A DNA stretch of 64,000 nt from Psychrobium sp. MM17-31 (GCF_022347785.1 NZ_JAKRGA010000001.1:310001-374000); one strand, 5' to 3'. Positions 17,863 to 27,521 are shown, numbered from the stretch's first letter. Notes: generated by a model from the letters alone, not told the origin. A program made the numbers and translations.

Positions 17863-18285
17863 TTAGTTACTAAGGTAAGCGTAAGCCGTCATAAATGGCT
17901 TTTCTTGGAATGGACGCAAACCAGTGTGCTTAAACTCAACCGGTGGTGGGCTGTGCTTTAACCATTGCTTTTCAACCGTCATTGGTACGATTTCAACATG
18001 CAAATCTGCACAAGTTTGCAGCGCCGCTTCTAGTTTAAAGGTCGACATCTTTGCTGCATGTTTACCGTTGGCAATACGCTCGGTGATTACCACGCGATCT
18101 ACCTTGTAGTCTTCCATCAATTTCTTAAAGGCAAATTGGAAGTCACGTAGTTGTTCAGTGTCATTAACCTGTTGCACGGTTAATCGATGCTGACGACAAT
18201 CTGGAATATCGAACACATCATTTTCTTTGTGTAATAAACAAATATTAGCGTGATTGTCTTTAAAATCTACGGCACATACTCTCAT
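17863..18285 (-). CDS. DUF3010 family protein
   Basis: A 140-residue cytoplasmic protein I recognise as DUF3010, found in Alteromonadales and Vibrionales. The N-terminus MRVCAVDFKDNHANICLL resembles the first strand of an RNase H/actin-like fold, with an early Asp, and VVITERIANGKHAAKMSTFKLEA is the most family-like segment. No function is known. It is monocistronic, with AGGT about 7 nt before the ATG. Confidence 0.75.
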   Translation of the reverse strand: MRVCAVDFKDNHANICLLHKENDVFDIPDCRQHRLTVQQVNDTEQLRDFQFAFKKLMEDYKVDRVVITERIANGKHAAKMSTFKLEAALQTCADLHVEIVPMTVEKQWLKHSPPPVEFKHTGLRPFQEKPFMTAYAYLSN

Positions 18286-18554
18286 TAAATTTACCTTTTA
18301 GGCGCTGAAATATAAATTGGCGCTCATTATACCCAAGCGGTGAGAATAAACATCATTGTTGGCAAGAAAAAACCTGTTTTATGCCGCAGGTAGCATAAAA
18401 ACTCATATTTTCCAGCGATAAACACTAAACGCTAGTAGTAATAAGCAAGAACTTTCGTTAAAGTTTAAAAATATGCCGTCCATTCAATCTCAAATAAGGA
18501 TGTTTTAACGATTGAGTGTGTTATTCAAGATCAAAGCAAGGTAAAGGAAACGAG

Positions 18555-19493
18555 ATGTCAACTATAATGGATTCTGTTAACCAACGAACGCAACTCGTTG
18601 GTGAAAATCGCTTAGAGCTACTGTTGTTTAGCCTTAGCTCAATGCAAACCTTCGCGATAAATGTTTTTAAAGTGCAAGAGGTTGTTAGTTTACCTCGCTT
18701 GTCGGCACTACCTGGCTCTCACCCGTCAGTTGTTGGTGTGGTTAATATGCGTGGCAATACCATTCCGGTGATTAATCTACCGCAAGCCATAGGTATGCGA
18801 CCGCTGGAAATTAACGACAAATGTAATTTGATCATCACCGAATACAACCGCACTATCCAAGCGTTTTTAGTGGGACAAATCGACCAAATCGTAAATACCA
18901 CATGGGAAAGTATTCAGCCGCCGCCAAAGACAGCCGGACGTGGTCATTACTTAACAGCAATTACTCAGATTGAACGTGATAATCGCAACAACATCGTCGA
19001 AATCATCGATGTAGAAAAAGTGTTAGCTGAGATTATCTCTTATGATACCGCTATTTCAGATGACGTATTAGATCAAGAAATTGCCGATCATTTGCACGGC
19101 CAGAAAGTATTGATTGTCGATGACTCCTCTACCGCCCGTAATCTAGTTCGAGAAACCTTATCTGCCGTAGGTATTGAAGTTATTGAAACCTACGATGGCT
19201 TAAAAGCGTTAGAGCTACTTAAAGGATGGGCGGATGAAGGCAAAAACGTGACGGATGAAATCTTGATGATGATCACCGATGCCGAAATGCCTGAAATGGA
19301 TGGTTACAAGCTCACTTATGAGATCCGCAACGACCCACGCATGAAAGACTTATTCATTGCTTTAAACACATCGTTAAGTGGCAAGTTCAACGATGCGATG
19401 GTAGAAAAAGTGGGTTGCGACCGCTTTATTTCTAAGTTCCAGCCAGACAAACTGGTTGAAGTGGTGCAAGAGCGAATGCGCCAGTTAGTATAA
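18555..19493 (+). CDS. cheV: Chemotaxis coupling protein CheV
   Basis: A 312-residue protein with a CheW-like domain (about residues 12-160) fused to a receiver domain (about 175-305). The start is ATG 18555 because AAGGAAA precedes it; the frame is open from a GTG at 18516. The receiver has VLIVDDSSTARN, phospho-acceptor Asp242 in ITDAEMPEMDG, Thr in ALNTSLSG, and Lys in FISKFQ, all intact. CheV couples chemoreceptors to CheA at the inner-membrane arrays and its phosphorylation tunes adaptation. The gene stands alone, away from any che cluster, and ends at a clear terminator. Confidence 0.93.
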   Translation: MSTIMDSVNQRTQLVGENRLELLLFSLSSMQTFAINVFKVQEVVSLPRLSALPGSHPSVVGVVNMRGNTIPVINLPQAIGMRPLEINDKCNLIITEYNRTIQAFLVGQIDQIVNTTWESIQPPPKTAGRGHYLTAITQIERDNRNNIVEIIDVEKVLAEIISYDTAISDDVLDQEIADHLHGQKVLIVDDSSTARNLVRETLSAVGIEVIETYDGLKALELLKGWADEGKNVTDEILMMITDAEMPEMDGYKLTYEIRNDPRMKDLFIALNTSLSGKFNDAMVEKVGCDRFISKFQPDKLVEVVQERMRQLV

Positions 19494-19523
19494 AGCACCA
19501 AAAGTTAATTTTTGTTAATTATC

Positions 19524-19551
19524 AAAGCCCCGTCAAAATCGGGGCTTTTTT
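19524..19551 (+). terminator. cheV terminator
   Basis: A 9-bp stem AAAGCCCCG/CGGGGCTTT (19524-19532 and 19540-19548) is followed by T residues on the plus strand. The A-rich left arm may also serve the convergent minus-strand DsbA-like gene, which ends at 19556. Confidence 0.88.
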
Positions 19552-19555
19552 ATCG

Positions 19556-20224
19556 CTATTTTTCCATGGCCGCCACTTGCTGCAAAATATCTAAATACCC
19601 AGCCTCTCCTTGCGCTCCTGCAATTGCATATTGATTATTCACAATAAGCGTCGGCACGCTGGTGACACCTGCAGATCTAATTTGCTGCATCACAACACGC
19701 ACGTCTTGTCGCAACTGCTCATCGTTAAATGCCTTAGCTATTGCATCGCTTGGCAAACCAACGTCGATTGCAGCATTTGATAACAACTCTCGATCACTAA
19801 TATCACCACCACGTTGAAAATAAAGCGATAGTAGCGCGAGCTTTAGTGGTGTTTGTAGGTCGTATTCTTTGGCGATGTGAAGTAAACAATGACAATCGAA
19901 GCTGTTATAAACATGGCGATCTTTCATTGGCTTAAATTCAAAACCAGCCGCGTGCCCTCGAGATTCAATCATCGCCATATTTTGCTGTTGCTGCTCAGAT
20001 GTCATGCCGTATTTTTGCGATAAATAACTGGTGACATCCTGTCCTTCCTTACTCATATCCGGATTAATCTCAAGCGGCAACCAAGCTATGTCTACCTCGC
20101 CTTCAAATTGCGAAATGGCGTTGTTAAGCTCGTTATAGCCAACGGCACACCAAGGACAAGATACATCAGACACGATGTCGATCTTGATTGCACTATCGTT
20201 ACTTCTCTTTATAAAACTAGTCAT
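19556..20224 (-). CDS. DsbA-family oxidoreductase (FrnE-like)
   Basis: A 222-residue protein with a thioredoxin fold and active site CPWC (Cys23, Cys26) in SDVSCPWCAVGYNEL, then the DsbA-type helical insertion and a cis-Pro in VTSVPTLIV. There is no signal peptide, so unlike DsbA it is cytoplasmic; FrnE-like proteins of this form act in polyketide biosynthesis or redox stress in other bacteria. Here the substrate is unknown. GAGAAA lies just before the ATG. It is divergent from the exported amidohydrolase. Confidence 0.88.
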   Translation of the reverse strand: MTSFIKRSNDSAIKIDIVSDVSCPWCAVGYNELNNAISQFEGEVDIAWLPLEINPDMSKEGQDVTSYLSQKYGMTSEQQQQNMAMIESRGHAAGFEFKPMKDRHVYNSFDCHCLLHIAKEYDLQTPLKLALLSLYFQRGGDISDRELLSNAAIDVGLPSDAIAKAFNDEQLRQDVRVVMQQIRSAGVTSVPTLIVNNQYAIAGAQGEAGYLDILQQVAAMEK

Positions 20225-20322
20225 ACTTTTCTCTATCGATTATTCCTTGCACTAACGGGCTAATTTACCTAAGCTGCATTTCTTATAACTCAATGCTATA
20301 TCCATATATCTGGTTAATTACA

Positions 20323-21981
20323 ATGATAAAAACAATAATAACAGCGCTAGGATTAGGCGCTACCCTCGCCTTGCCACTTCACGCGGCAGAGCTTTACAAG
20401 AATTTCGAAGGCTATCATACGCCAAACCGCCAGCTCAGCCAATTTAGTGCCATGGTGGTTGATAACAACAAAGTGGTTGCCACAGGTGATTTTGCAACAT
20501 TACAAGCTAAATACCCTAAAGCACAAATTATCGATTTAAACGGCAAAACACTGTTACCAGGACTGATTGATGGACACGGCCATGTCACAGGATTGGGGCT
20601 TAATTTACAACGCATTTCGCTCCGTGAAGTTGGCAGTGAAGGCGCCAGCGTCGATAAAGTAGTGGCCTTTGCTAAAAACAACCCTCAACTTTCTTGGATC
20701 CGCGGCCGTGGTTGGAATCAAGAATTGTGGCCAACTAAAGCCTTCCCAACTAAAAAGTCACTCGATGAGAAAATTGCCACCAAGCCAGTATGGCTACGCC
20801 GTATCGATGGCCACGCTGGTTGGGCTAACAGCAAAGCCTTAGCCCTAGCAGGCATCACTCGTGATAGCGTATCACCACCGGGCGGTGAGATTATTAAAGA
20901 TGAAAACGGCGAGCCAACGGGCGTGCTTATCGACAACGCCATGGATTTGTTAGAAGCCAAAATTCCATCAAGCTCTCATAGCGAAATCAAAAATGCGATT
21001 TCCCTCGCCAGCGATCACTTAGCAAGTATCGGGATTACCAGCGTTCACGATGCAGGCATTGGCGGTCAAGTTTATCGCGCGCTCGGCGAAATGGCTAAAG
21101 ACAAGCAATTACCAATTCGCGTCTACGGCATGTTATCTGTTGTTGCAAACGATTACCCGCAAATGCTAAAAACAGGCATTATTAATACCAAGGATGACCA
21201 ACTGGTGATCCGCAGCGTCAAAATATCTGCCGACGGCGCTTTAGGCTCACGTGGTGCGGCTATGTTAGAGCCCTATACAGATGATGCCGATAACACGGGT
21301 TTATTGCTTCATACCCCTAAATCGTTAAAAGACAACATGAAAAAAGCCATTGATGCAGGATTTCAGGTTAATGTTCACGCGATTGGCGACAAAGCTAACC
21401 ACCTAGCACTAAATTACTTTGAAGAATTTAATAAAGACAAAAAGTCGCGCGATTTACGTCATCGCATCGAGCATGCTCAGGTCGTTAAACCAAGTGATTT
21501 ACCGCGCTTTAAACCCCTTGGCGTGTTGCCATCGATGCAACCCACTCACGCCACAAGTGACATGAATATGGCAGAAAATCGCGTTGGTCATGCACGTATT
21601 AAAGGCGCTTACGCTTGGCGTACCTTGCTCGATGACGGTGTCCGCGTTGTTTCAGGCTCTGACTTTCCAATCGAATACGCTAACCCGTTTTATGGCCTTC
21701 ATGCAGCGGTAACCCGTCAAGACAGAAACAATCAACCGCCGCTTGGCTGGTTGTCTCATGAGTCGATGACATTGGCCCAAGCCCTTAACTCCTTTACACT
21801 AGATGCCGCTTATGGCGCCCATCAAGACAAGGTGCTAGGAACACTTGAGCCAGGAAAATGGGCAGATTTTATCGTCATTGATAAAAACATCTTCAAAAGC
21901 CCGATATCTGATATTTGGCAACCTAAGGTCATAGGCACTTGGGTCGGCGGTAAGCAAATTTATTCCGCGCAACAAAAATAG
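20323..21981 (+). CDS. Exported amidohydrolase (YtcJ-like)
   Basis: A protein of about 552 residues. The start at ATG 20323 gives a signal peptide MIKTIITALGLGATLALPLHAA, cleaved before ELYKN; the frame extends 10 codons further upstream. It belongs to the metal-dependent amidohydrolase superfamily, YtcJ/LAF3 subgroup. The metal ligands are HGH in LIDGHGHVTG, His in VNVHAIGD, His in RIEHAQ, and Asp in SGSDFPIE; KADFIVID-like DFIVID closes the composite beta-sandwich domain. Such enzymes hydrolyse C-N bonds in varied substrates. Periplasmic location is inferred from the signal peptide. No operon partner suggests the substrate. Confidence 0.85.
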   Translation: MIKTIITALGLGATLALPLHAAELYKNFEGYHTPNRQLSQFSAMVVDNNKVVATGDFATLQAKYPKAQIIDLNGKTLLPGLIDGHGHVTGLGLNLQRISLREVGSEGASVDKVVAFAKNNPQLSWIRGRGWNQELWPTKAFPTKKSLDEKIATKPVWLRRIDGHAGWANSKALALAGITRDSVSPPGGEIIKDENGEPTGVLIDNAMDLLEAKIPSSSHSEIKNAISLASDHLASIGITSVHDAGIGGQVYRALGEMAKDKQLPIRVYGMLSVVANDYPQMLKTGIINTKDDQLVIRSVKISADGALGSRGAAMLEPYTDDADNTGLLLHTPKSLKDNMKKAIDAGFQVNVHAIGDKANHLALNYFEEFNKDKKSRDLRHRIEHAQVVKPSDLPRFKPLGVLPSMQPTHATSDMNMAENRVGHARIKGAYAWRTLLDDGVRVVSGSDFPIEYANPFYGLHAAVTRQDRNNQPPLGWLSHESMTLAQALNSFTLDAAYGAHQDKVLGTLEPGKWADFIVIDKNIFKSPISDIWQPKVIGTWVGGKQIYSAQQK

Positions 21982-22058
21982 TCTGTTTGCCCTCACCAAG
22001 CTAGCAATACACTCTCATTTCCAATATAGTCACGCCATTGGAAATGAGAGAACACGCA

Positions 22059-24026
22059 ATGTTTAAAGACAACGCGCTATTAGCACAACTAAAACAAAAT
22101 ATTCAAGAATCACTCCCTAAAGCCGAAGGACGCGTCAAAACCACTGACAAAAGCTTTGGCTTCTTAGAAACCGAAGATGGAAAAAGCTACTTTATCGCCC
22201 CGCCCAACATGAAAAAAGTCATGCATGGCGACATCGTTAGTGCGACTATTTCAAGCGATAAAGGCAAAGAGCAAGCAACCCCAGTTGCGCTAGTTTCAAG
22301 TGCATTAGCCTCTTTTATCGGCCGTGTAAATCTCAACAAATCCAAACTAACAGTAACACCACCTGCGCCTTATAAGGGCAGTGCTATTAGTGCGATTCTA
22401 GACGGCGAACTCTATGTCGATCACGGCGATTACATCATCGGCGAACTTACAGGCCATCCTCTTAACGAAGCGCCAAATAATGTGTTAAAAGTTAAAATCG
22501 TTGATGTTGTCGCCGCCAGTAACGATCCTTTTTTGCCATGGCTAGTAACACTGGCTAAACACAACATGAATAATGATGTTGTGCCAATTGAGCCACCAGC
22601 CGATAAAGAACAATGGCCTCTGCGTAAACCAGAACTGGCACGTAGCGATCTTAACGACGAGTTATTTTTCACTATCGACGGTGAAACCACTCAGGATATG
22701 GATGATGCCATTAGTATTATCGCACTAGACAATGGCGACTGGGCTCTTAAGGTTGCGGTAGCAGATCCATCTGCGTATGTCACCGCTGGCGATGACACTG
22801 ACATCGCGGCGAAAGCACGTGGCTATACCCATTATCTTCCAGCACGCACCACCACCATGTTGCCTGATTCACTGAGTCACGATATTTGTTCACTACGCCC
22901 CGATGTCACTCGTCCAGCATTGGTATGTAGCATGGAAATTAACGCCCGTGGCCAACTGCAATCTGATGCACAATTTGAACTGGCGTGGATTACCTCTAAA
23001 GCGAAACTAAGCTATCAGCAAGTAACAAATTTCGTCAACGGTGAGCAAGCACAGTTGCCAGCTATTGATGGTTTAGCCCAAGCACTCACCACACTAAACG
23101 CGTTTGCCTTTGCGCGCAGTATGTGGCGTGGAAAAAACACCCAGCTATTTGATAATCAGCCAGATTATCGATTAAAACTCGATTTTGAGAACAAAATCAG
23201 CGGCATTGATATTCGCCATCACGATGTTGCCAATTCAATGGTGGAAGAAGCTATGCTTTGTGCCAACATTTCTGGCGCAGCACTACTCGCCAAGCATGAA
23301 AACGGCGGTATTTTTAATACCCATCCGGGATTTGACGGCGATAAGGTCAAAAAACTTGCTGAATTGCTGGGCGATCAAGGTTACATTTACCATCCAGAGC
23401 ACCTACTAACGAGCGGCGGCTTTTGTCAATTGCAGCGTGAATTAACATCACGCAGTGATAACTACTTCGCAGCAAGACTACGTAAATTTCAGCTTTATGC
23501 CAATATTGCCCATCAACCACAACCACACCACGGTTTGGGCGCTGAGCAATACGCCACTTGGACATCACCAATTCGCAAATATGGCGATTTAACCAATCAT
23601 CGTTTAATCAAAGCAGCAGTTTGCGGTGATGATATGCCGCCGTTACCAACGGCAGAAGATGCACTCCAATTAAAAACTCAGCGCGACAATCAGCGCACCA
23701 TTGAGCGCGATTTATGCGCTTGGCTGTATATTGATTTTCTGCATCATGCAGCTAAGAATAAGCAAAAGTTTAAGGCGCAAATCTTTAACGTTAACCGCGG
23801 CGGCGTATTAGCACGCCTTGTAAAAAATGGCGCTACCGTATTCATTCCTTTTAGCAATATTCACAAAGATCGCAAAGCATTAAAGAGTGATAGCGAAGCA
23901 GGCACGGTAAGCGTTAACGATGAAGTAGTTTATAAGATCACCGACGAAGTGACCTTAGCCATTACCGATCTCAATAAAAACAAACTCAATATTACCGGCA
24001 GCCTACTCGCTAGCGATTTAGCTTAA
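22059..24026 (+). CDS. rnb: Exoribonuclease II (RNase II)
   Basis: A 655-residue 3'-to-5' processive exoribonuclease, cytoplasmic, that degrades single-stranded RNA and trims structured 3' ends. The start at ATG 22059 (MFKDNALLAQLKQ) matches E. coli RNase II (MFQDNPLLAQLKQ); the longer frame from 22038 has no support. Order: two cold-shock domains (to about 170), the RNB catalytic domain with DGETTQDMDDA carrying the metal-binding aspartates and SPIRKYGD near residue 510, and an S1 domain at the C-terminus. Length and motifs are complete. Confidence 0.95.
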   Translation: MFKDNALLAQLKQNIQESLPKAEGRVKTTDKSFGFLETEDGKSYFIAPPNMKKVMHGDIVSATISSDKGKEQATPVALVSSALASFIGRVNLNKSKLTVTPPAPYKGSAISAILDGELYVDHGDYIIGELTGHPLNEAPNNVLKVKIVDVVAASNDPFLPWLVTLAKHNMNNDVVPIEPPADKEQWPLRKPELARSDLNDELFFTIDGETTQDMDDAISIIALDNGDWALKVAVADPSAYVTAGDDTDIAAKARGYTHYLPARTTTMLPDSLSHDICSLRPDVTRPALVCSMEINARGQLQSDAQFELAWITSKAKLSYQQVTNFVNGEQAQLPAIDGLAQALTTLNAFAFARSMWRGKNTQLFDNQPDYRLKLDFENKISGIDIRHHDVANSMVEEAMLCANISGAALLAKHENGGIFNTHPGFDGDKVKKLAELLGDQGYIYHPEHLLTSGGFCQLQRELTSRSDNYFAARLRKFQLYANIAHQPQPHHGLGAEQYATWTSPIRKYGDLTNHRLIKAAVCGDDMPPLPTAEDALQLKTQRDNQRTIERDLCAWLYIDFLHHAAKNKQKFKAQIFNVNRGGVLARLVKNGATVFIPFSNIHKDRKALKSDSEAGTVSVNDEVVYKITDEVTLAITDLNKNKLNITGSLLASDLA

Positions 24027-24041
24027 CTGGCTCTTTTCTCA

Positions 24042-24067
24042 CAAGTGGCGAAGACTCTCGCCACTTG
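24042..24067 (+). terminator. Hairpin after rnb, terminator-like
   Basis: A perfect 10-bp stem CAAGTGGCGA/TCGCCACTTG begins 15 bases after the rnb stop. There is no U-tract, so it could be a 3'-end stabiliser rather than an intrinsic terminator. Confidence 0.5.
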
Positions 24068-24123
24068 CTAAGGCCCACAAAATACCGCAAGATTAATTTA
24101 TTCCTTTAAATTGAGAGCGATTT

Positions 24124-25050
24124 ATGGATAAAGCAGCGGATGTAAATGCGGTAAATGATTCGGCATGGCAAGATGGAACGTTAGGCCAATTACCTGACGC
24201 CAAAGAACGATTAGGTGAGCGGGCACGTAGTGGTCAACCGATGGAAAACTTCGCGCTAGCAAACGGTGATTATAGTCACGTCAACCTCGTCAATCGCGCC
24301 TCAAAAACAGGCTATCAGCTCCACAACGCCGATTGCTATCACAGCGACTTTAATCACGCCCATTGCTTTAAACTCGATTAATCCGGCAGCTCGCTGATGA
24401 AAGCTGACTTTTCGTTTGCCAATCTGCACTGTGCCAACCTCACCAATTGCAATTTGCTAGGCACCAATTTCAAAGGCGCCAAGCTAGAGCATGTTATTTG
24501 GGGAGACTATGCGCTACAAGAGCAACAAGCCAATGTCGCTAAATCTACTGAAGAAAAACTCGATTTATACCAGCAAGCTGAAGAAGTCTATCGCAACCTG
24601 CGCTTGGTGTCGGAAAAACAGGGACTATTTGAAACCGCCGGAAATTTCTTTCAACGTGAAATGATCATGCGCCGCAAACAAATGCCGCTGTGGTCTGTTA
24701 ATCGCATTGTCTCTAAAATCGTCGATATGTTTTGTGGTTATGGCGAACAACCAATGCGCGTGGTCGGCTTCACGTGGTCGGTAATCATTATCTTTTCAGT
24801 GTTATTCTTCTTTAGCGGCGTGATGTATAACGGCAATATGATTAACTATGACAGCACGCTAAGTGGTCAGCAGAACATTGAAAACTTTTTATCTTGCCTC
24901 TACTACAGCATTGTGACCTTTACCACGCTCGGCTATGGCGATATCACCCCCACCGGCTTATCGCGAGTATTAGCCGCTATCGAAGCCTTATTCGGCAGCT
25001 TCACCCTCGCCTTATTCGTGGTGGTTTTCGTTAAGAAAATGACGCGTTAG
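24124..25050 (+). pseudogene. Pentapeptide-repeat K+ channel, in-frame stop
   Basis: One reading frame is interrupted by TAA at 24379-24381. Before it lie 85 codons ending in pentapeptide repeats; after it, in the same frame, the repeats continue (SSLMK ADFSF ANLHC ANLTN) and lead to a linker helix and a two-helix potassium-channel pore with selectivity filter TTLGYGD. The repeats keep perfect 5-residue phase across the stop, which falls exactly on the central Leu/Phe position of a repeat, so a single T-to-A change in a leucine codon (TTA to TAA) explains it. Alternatives are a sequencing error, or re-initiation at ATG 24397, which would give a 217-residue channel with a shortened repeat domain. 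Family proteins sit in the inner membrane. Confidence 0.8.
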
Positions 25051-25097
25051 CGGACTCTTACTCTATCAATCACACATTTCAATATCTGAGTATATTT

Positions 25098-25149
25098 TGG
25101 TGTACTTGTGAGATATGAATGCTTAATTGAAATTCGCGAAAGCACACCA
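25098..25149. repeat. Fragment of the dispersed repeat (first module only)
   Basis: TGGTGTACT (25098-25106) and AGCACACCA (25141-25149) form the outer arms of the first hairpin of the repeat seen at 9306 and 42917, with a similar AT-rich interior including TTAATTGAA. The downstream modules are absent. It lies between the converging channel pseudogene and the HEGYPGHH protein. Confidence 0.6.
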
Positions 25150-25190
25150 TGTTATTCCCATTACTAAAAATTCGCACCTATATGAGAAAA

Positions 25191-26510
25191 TTAAGTCCCC
25201 TCCATCATAGATGCTGTTTTTGGCTCAGCTAATAAATCGGTAAAGGCTTGCCAAAGTGCATCATGGGAATCATCAGCAACTTGCTTTGCGAGGTATTGTT
25301 TTACCAAATCTTGGCCGTAGTTGTAATTCATCACATAGGCGCGATTGTGTTTAATAAAGGCTAAGCGTTGTTTAGCGCGCTCTGGGCTATTTAGGGCATA
25401 TTTAACCAACATATCGCAGGCTTTATCGTCATCGATATCACCGTTAATCCAGCGCTGAGCTATTAGGTTGTCGACATAGGACAAGCGATGAAGTTGACGC
25501 TGAATACCGTAATATTGCTCGACTTGCTCAGGATCTAATCCAGCAAGTGGAAATAACACACCACGTTCGAACGCTAGGCGCTCATCCCACGGAAATGCCA
25601 CTTCAATGCCGTAATTAGCACTGCCCTCAGCCAGCAGCGATACTGGGCTGTAGAGGTTATAAATGCTGTATTCAAGCCAACCGCGCTCATTGACTAAATG
25701 TTTTTCGATTAGCGCATTAAACACATGATGTCCCGGATAGCCTTCATGCGCGGCTAAATCAATGACCCGTTCAATATATATAGGGTGGTCAGTATTAAGC
25801 TCAATTAAGCTATAGCTGTTGCCTTTATACCAATTGTAAGCACTCCACACCTGATTATTAGTTAGCTCAACCCTAAAGTTCTCATTCGTTGGCAAGTCAA
25901 TGCGGGCTAAGGTGCGTTTACGCGCTTCTTCTATGGCCGCATCAAACACTGTGCTTAGTTTGCTAGGCGAAACAATAAACTGTTGTCGATAGTTAGCGAA
26001 GCGCTTATTGAGCTCGCCTTCGCCAGGAATTAGTGTATCAAGTGAGCGTAAAACATCATCAAAATAGACTTCATCAAAAAATGGCACTTTGGCGTCATAA
26101 AGTAGCTCACATTCACGCTCATAACTTGCGGTTTGGCCAGCCAGTTGTTGTGCGTAAAACAGCAATGCTTTTGATTGAATGAGTAAGAATTGATGGCGTT
26201 GATATAGAAAAGAATCTGCAGCAATGTCACCGCCTGTTAATAATTCACAAAGCGTTTTTATATCTTGTGTCAGAGAGGTTAGAGACTGCGCATCGCCTGT
26301 TGGTCGCCATTCCTCTGGACCATAATAGGCATCGACGAAATATTCACTGTGCTCACCAACGCCAAGCGATAATGTCACGTAATCTTTGGCAAATTGATTA
26401 AGCTGATGATTGTGAGCGTGCTCTTGGGAATTAAGACTGGCTAAAAACTCAGATTGCTGCTGGGTAGGATTTGAATCTGTCACTGGGTAACCACATTGAA
26501 TACTTAACAA
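25191..26510 (-). CDS. HExxH metallopeptidase-like protein (DUF885-related)
   Basis: A 439-residue protein with the motif AAHEGYPGHH near residue 254, which resembles the zinc site HExxPGHH of DUF885 and related carboxypeptidase-like proteins; LAEGSANYG about 50 residues later can supply the third ligand (Glu). No signal peptide is seen. The open frame begins at TTG (26508-26510) with no clear ribosome site; a GTG at 26483 is an alternative. It lies downstream of an M14 peptidase on the same strand, and both could act in peptide use. Activity is inferred from the motif only. Confidence 0.7.
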   Translation of the reverse strand: MLSIQCGYPVTDSNPTQQQSEFLASLNSQEHAHNHQLNQFAKDYVTLSLGVGEHSEYFVDAYYGPEEWRPTGDAQSLTSLTQDIKTLCELLTGGDIAADSFLYQRHQFLLIQSKALLFYAQQLAGQTASYERECELLYDAKVPFFDEVYFDDVLRSLDTLIPGEGELNKRFANYRQQFIVSPSKLSTVFDAAIEEARKRTLARIDLPTNENFRVELTNNQVWSAYNWYKGNSYSLIELNTDHPIYIERVIDLAAHEGYPGHHVFNALIEKHLVNERGWLEYSIYNLYSPVSLLAEGSANYGIEVAFPWDERLAFERGVLFPLAGLDPEQVEQYYGIQRQLHRLSYVDNLIAQRWINGDIDDDKACDMLVKYALNSPERAKQRLAFIKHNRAYVMNYNYGQDLVKQYLAKQVADDSHDALWQAFTDLLAEPKTASMMEGT

Positions 26511-26545
26511 TGTGGTTTAGTGTATCCAACCACAAGATTGGATAC
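26491..26545 (-). promoter_or_regulatory. Two perfect inverted repeats before the HEGYPGHH gene
   Basis: CCACATTG/CAATGTGG (26491-26498 and 26508-26515) spans the TTG start, and GTATCCAA/TTGGATAC (26522-26529 and 26538-26545) lies just upstream. They may be operators, a terminator of the preceding M14 gene without a U-tract, or leader structure that hides the start codon. No regulator family is indicated. Confidence 0.4.
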
Positions 26546-26558
26546 AATATTCAATTTA

Positions 26559-27506
26559 TTAATTATTTTTAATCACATAATCTAACGCACCAACAACGGC
26601 GGCAACTTGTGCATCGATGCAGTTTTTATCATCGACTAATGGGCTGTCTGGATACACTTCGGTGGTTGTACAATAAGTTGCATTACTAAAACCCGCACAT
26701 AGCCCCAGTTCAACTGTTGCGTAGTTAATTACACCAAACTGCTCTAATGGCGCACCAATTAAGCAATTATTATCATCACTAGGTGCAATGTGCGTCACCT
26801 TTTCAACATGCTCGATAACATGGCGTTGAAACGCTGGCTCTGGTTTTAATGTATCGCCGACCAAATAGAAGCCATCAGGAATATTCCAATTGGTGTGCTC
26901 CAGGCCATCACGCGCCGCCAATGCAGGTCGAAACTCGCTGTTATCTGTATCTGTGGTTTCATGTAAATCGACATGAACATCAATTATGATAGCTAAGGAT
27001 TTTACAAATGCCATCAACTGAGCCGATTCAGGCGCAGGACTATCTTGATAAAAAGAGCGATTGGGATCAATCGCTTGAGGGTTCCAGCGGTTAATCGTTT
27101 CGTAACCCCAAGGGCTAACGCAAAACGCCACTAGAATATTAAATTGCGGGTAGTTATGAGCTAACTCAACAAAGGCTAATGCCCCTTGCACACCGCTGGT
27201 TTCGTAACCGTGAACACCACCTGTCACCAAGAGTGTTTTTTTCGCGTTATCCCATTGTTTAGATTTAAACGCTAATAGCGGGTAGTTGCTACTGCCTGAA
27301 ATCACTTCGCTATAGTTGAGCTCACCATACTGAACCAACTCCAGTGTCTCGCTGACTGTACTTAGCTCATTCAATTGATTTGCTTTCGTTAGCACTTCAT
27401 CGAAAAAACTGCGCTTGATTTGCTGATTAGCGAGCCACTTCGCTTTGTGAACTTGTTGCCAAGCTTCGCCCGGTGTGCCTATGGCATATGGCGTTTGCTG
27501 GTTCAT
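26559..27506 (-). CDS. M14-family zinc carboxypeptidase-like protein
   Basis: A 315-residue protein with the M14/succinylglutamate-desuccinylase fold. GGVHGYETSG carries the HxxE zinc pair, and IDVHVDLHETTDTDN supplies the second His; VELGL near the C-terminus may hold the catalytic Glu. There is no signal peptide, so a cytoplasmic peptidase or amidohydrolase is likely. GAGGT sits 6 nt before the ATG. A TGTATACA palindrome 16-25 bases upstream matches the one in the hydroxyproline cluster, suggesting a common GntR regulator and perhaps a role in releasing proline or hydroxyproline from peptides. That role is inference. Confidence 0.75.
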   Translation of the reverse strand: MNQQTPYAIGTPGEAWQQVHKAKWLANQQIKRSFFDEVLTKANQLNELSTVSETLELVQYGELNYSEVISGSSNYPLLAFKSKQWDNAKKTLLVTGGVHGYETSGVQGALAFVELAHNYPQFNILVAFCVSPWGYETINRWNPQAIDPNRSFYQDSPAPESAQLMAFVKSLAIIIDVHVDLHETTDTDNSEFRPALAARDGLEHTNWNIPDGFYLVGDTLKPEPAFQRHVIEHVEKVTHIAPSDDNNCLIGAPLEQFGVINYATVELGLCAGFSNATYCTTTEVYPDSPLVDDKNCIDAQVAAVVGALDYVIKNN

Positions 27507-27521
27507 ATATCGACCTCAAAA

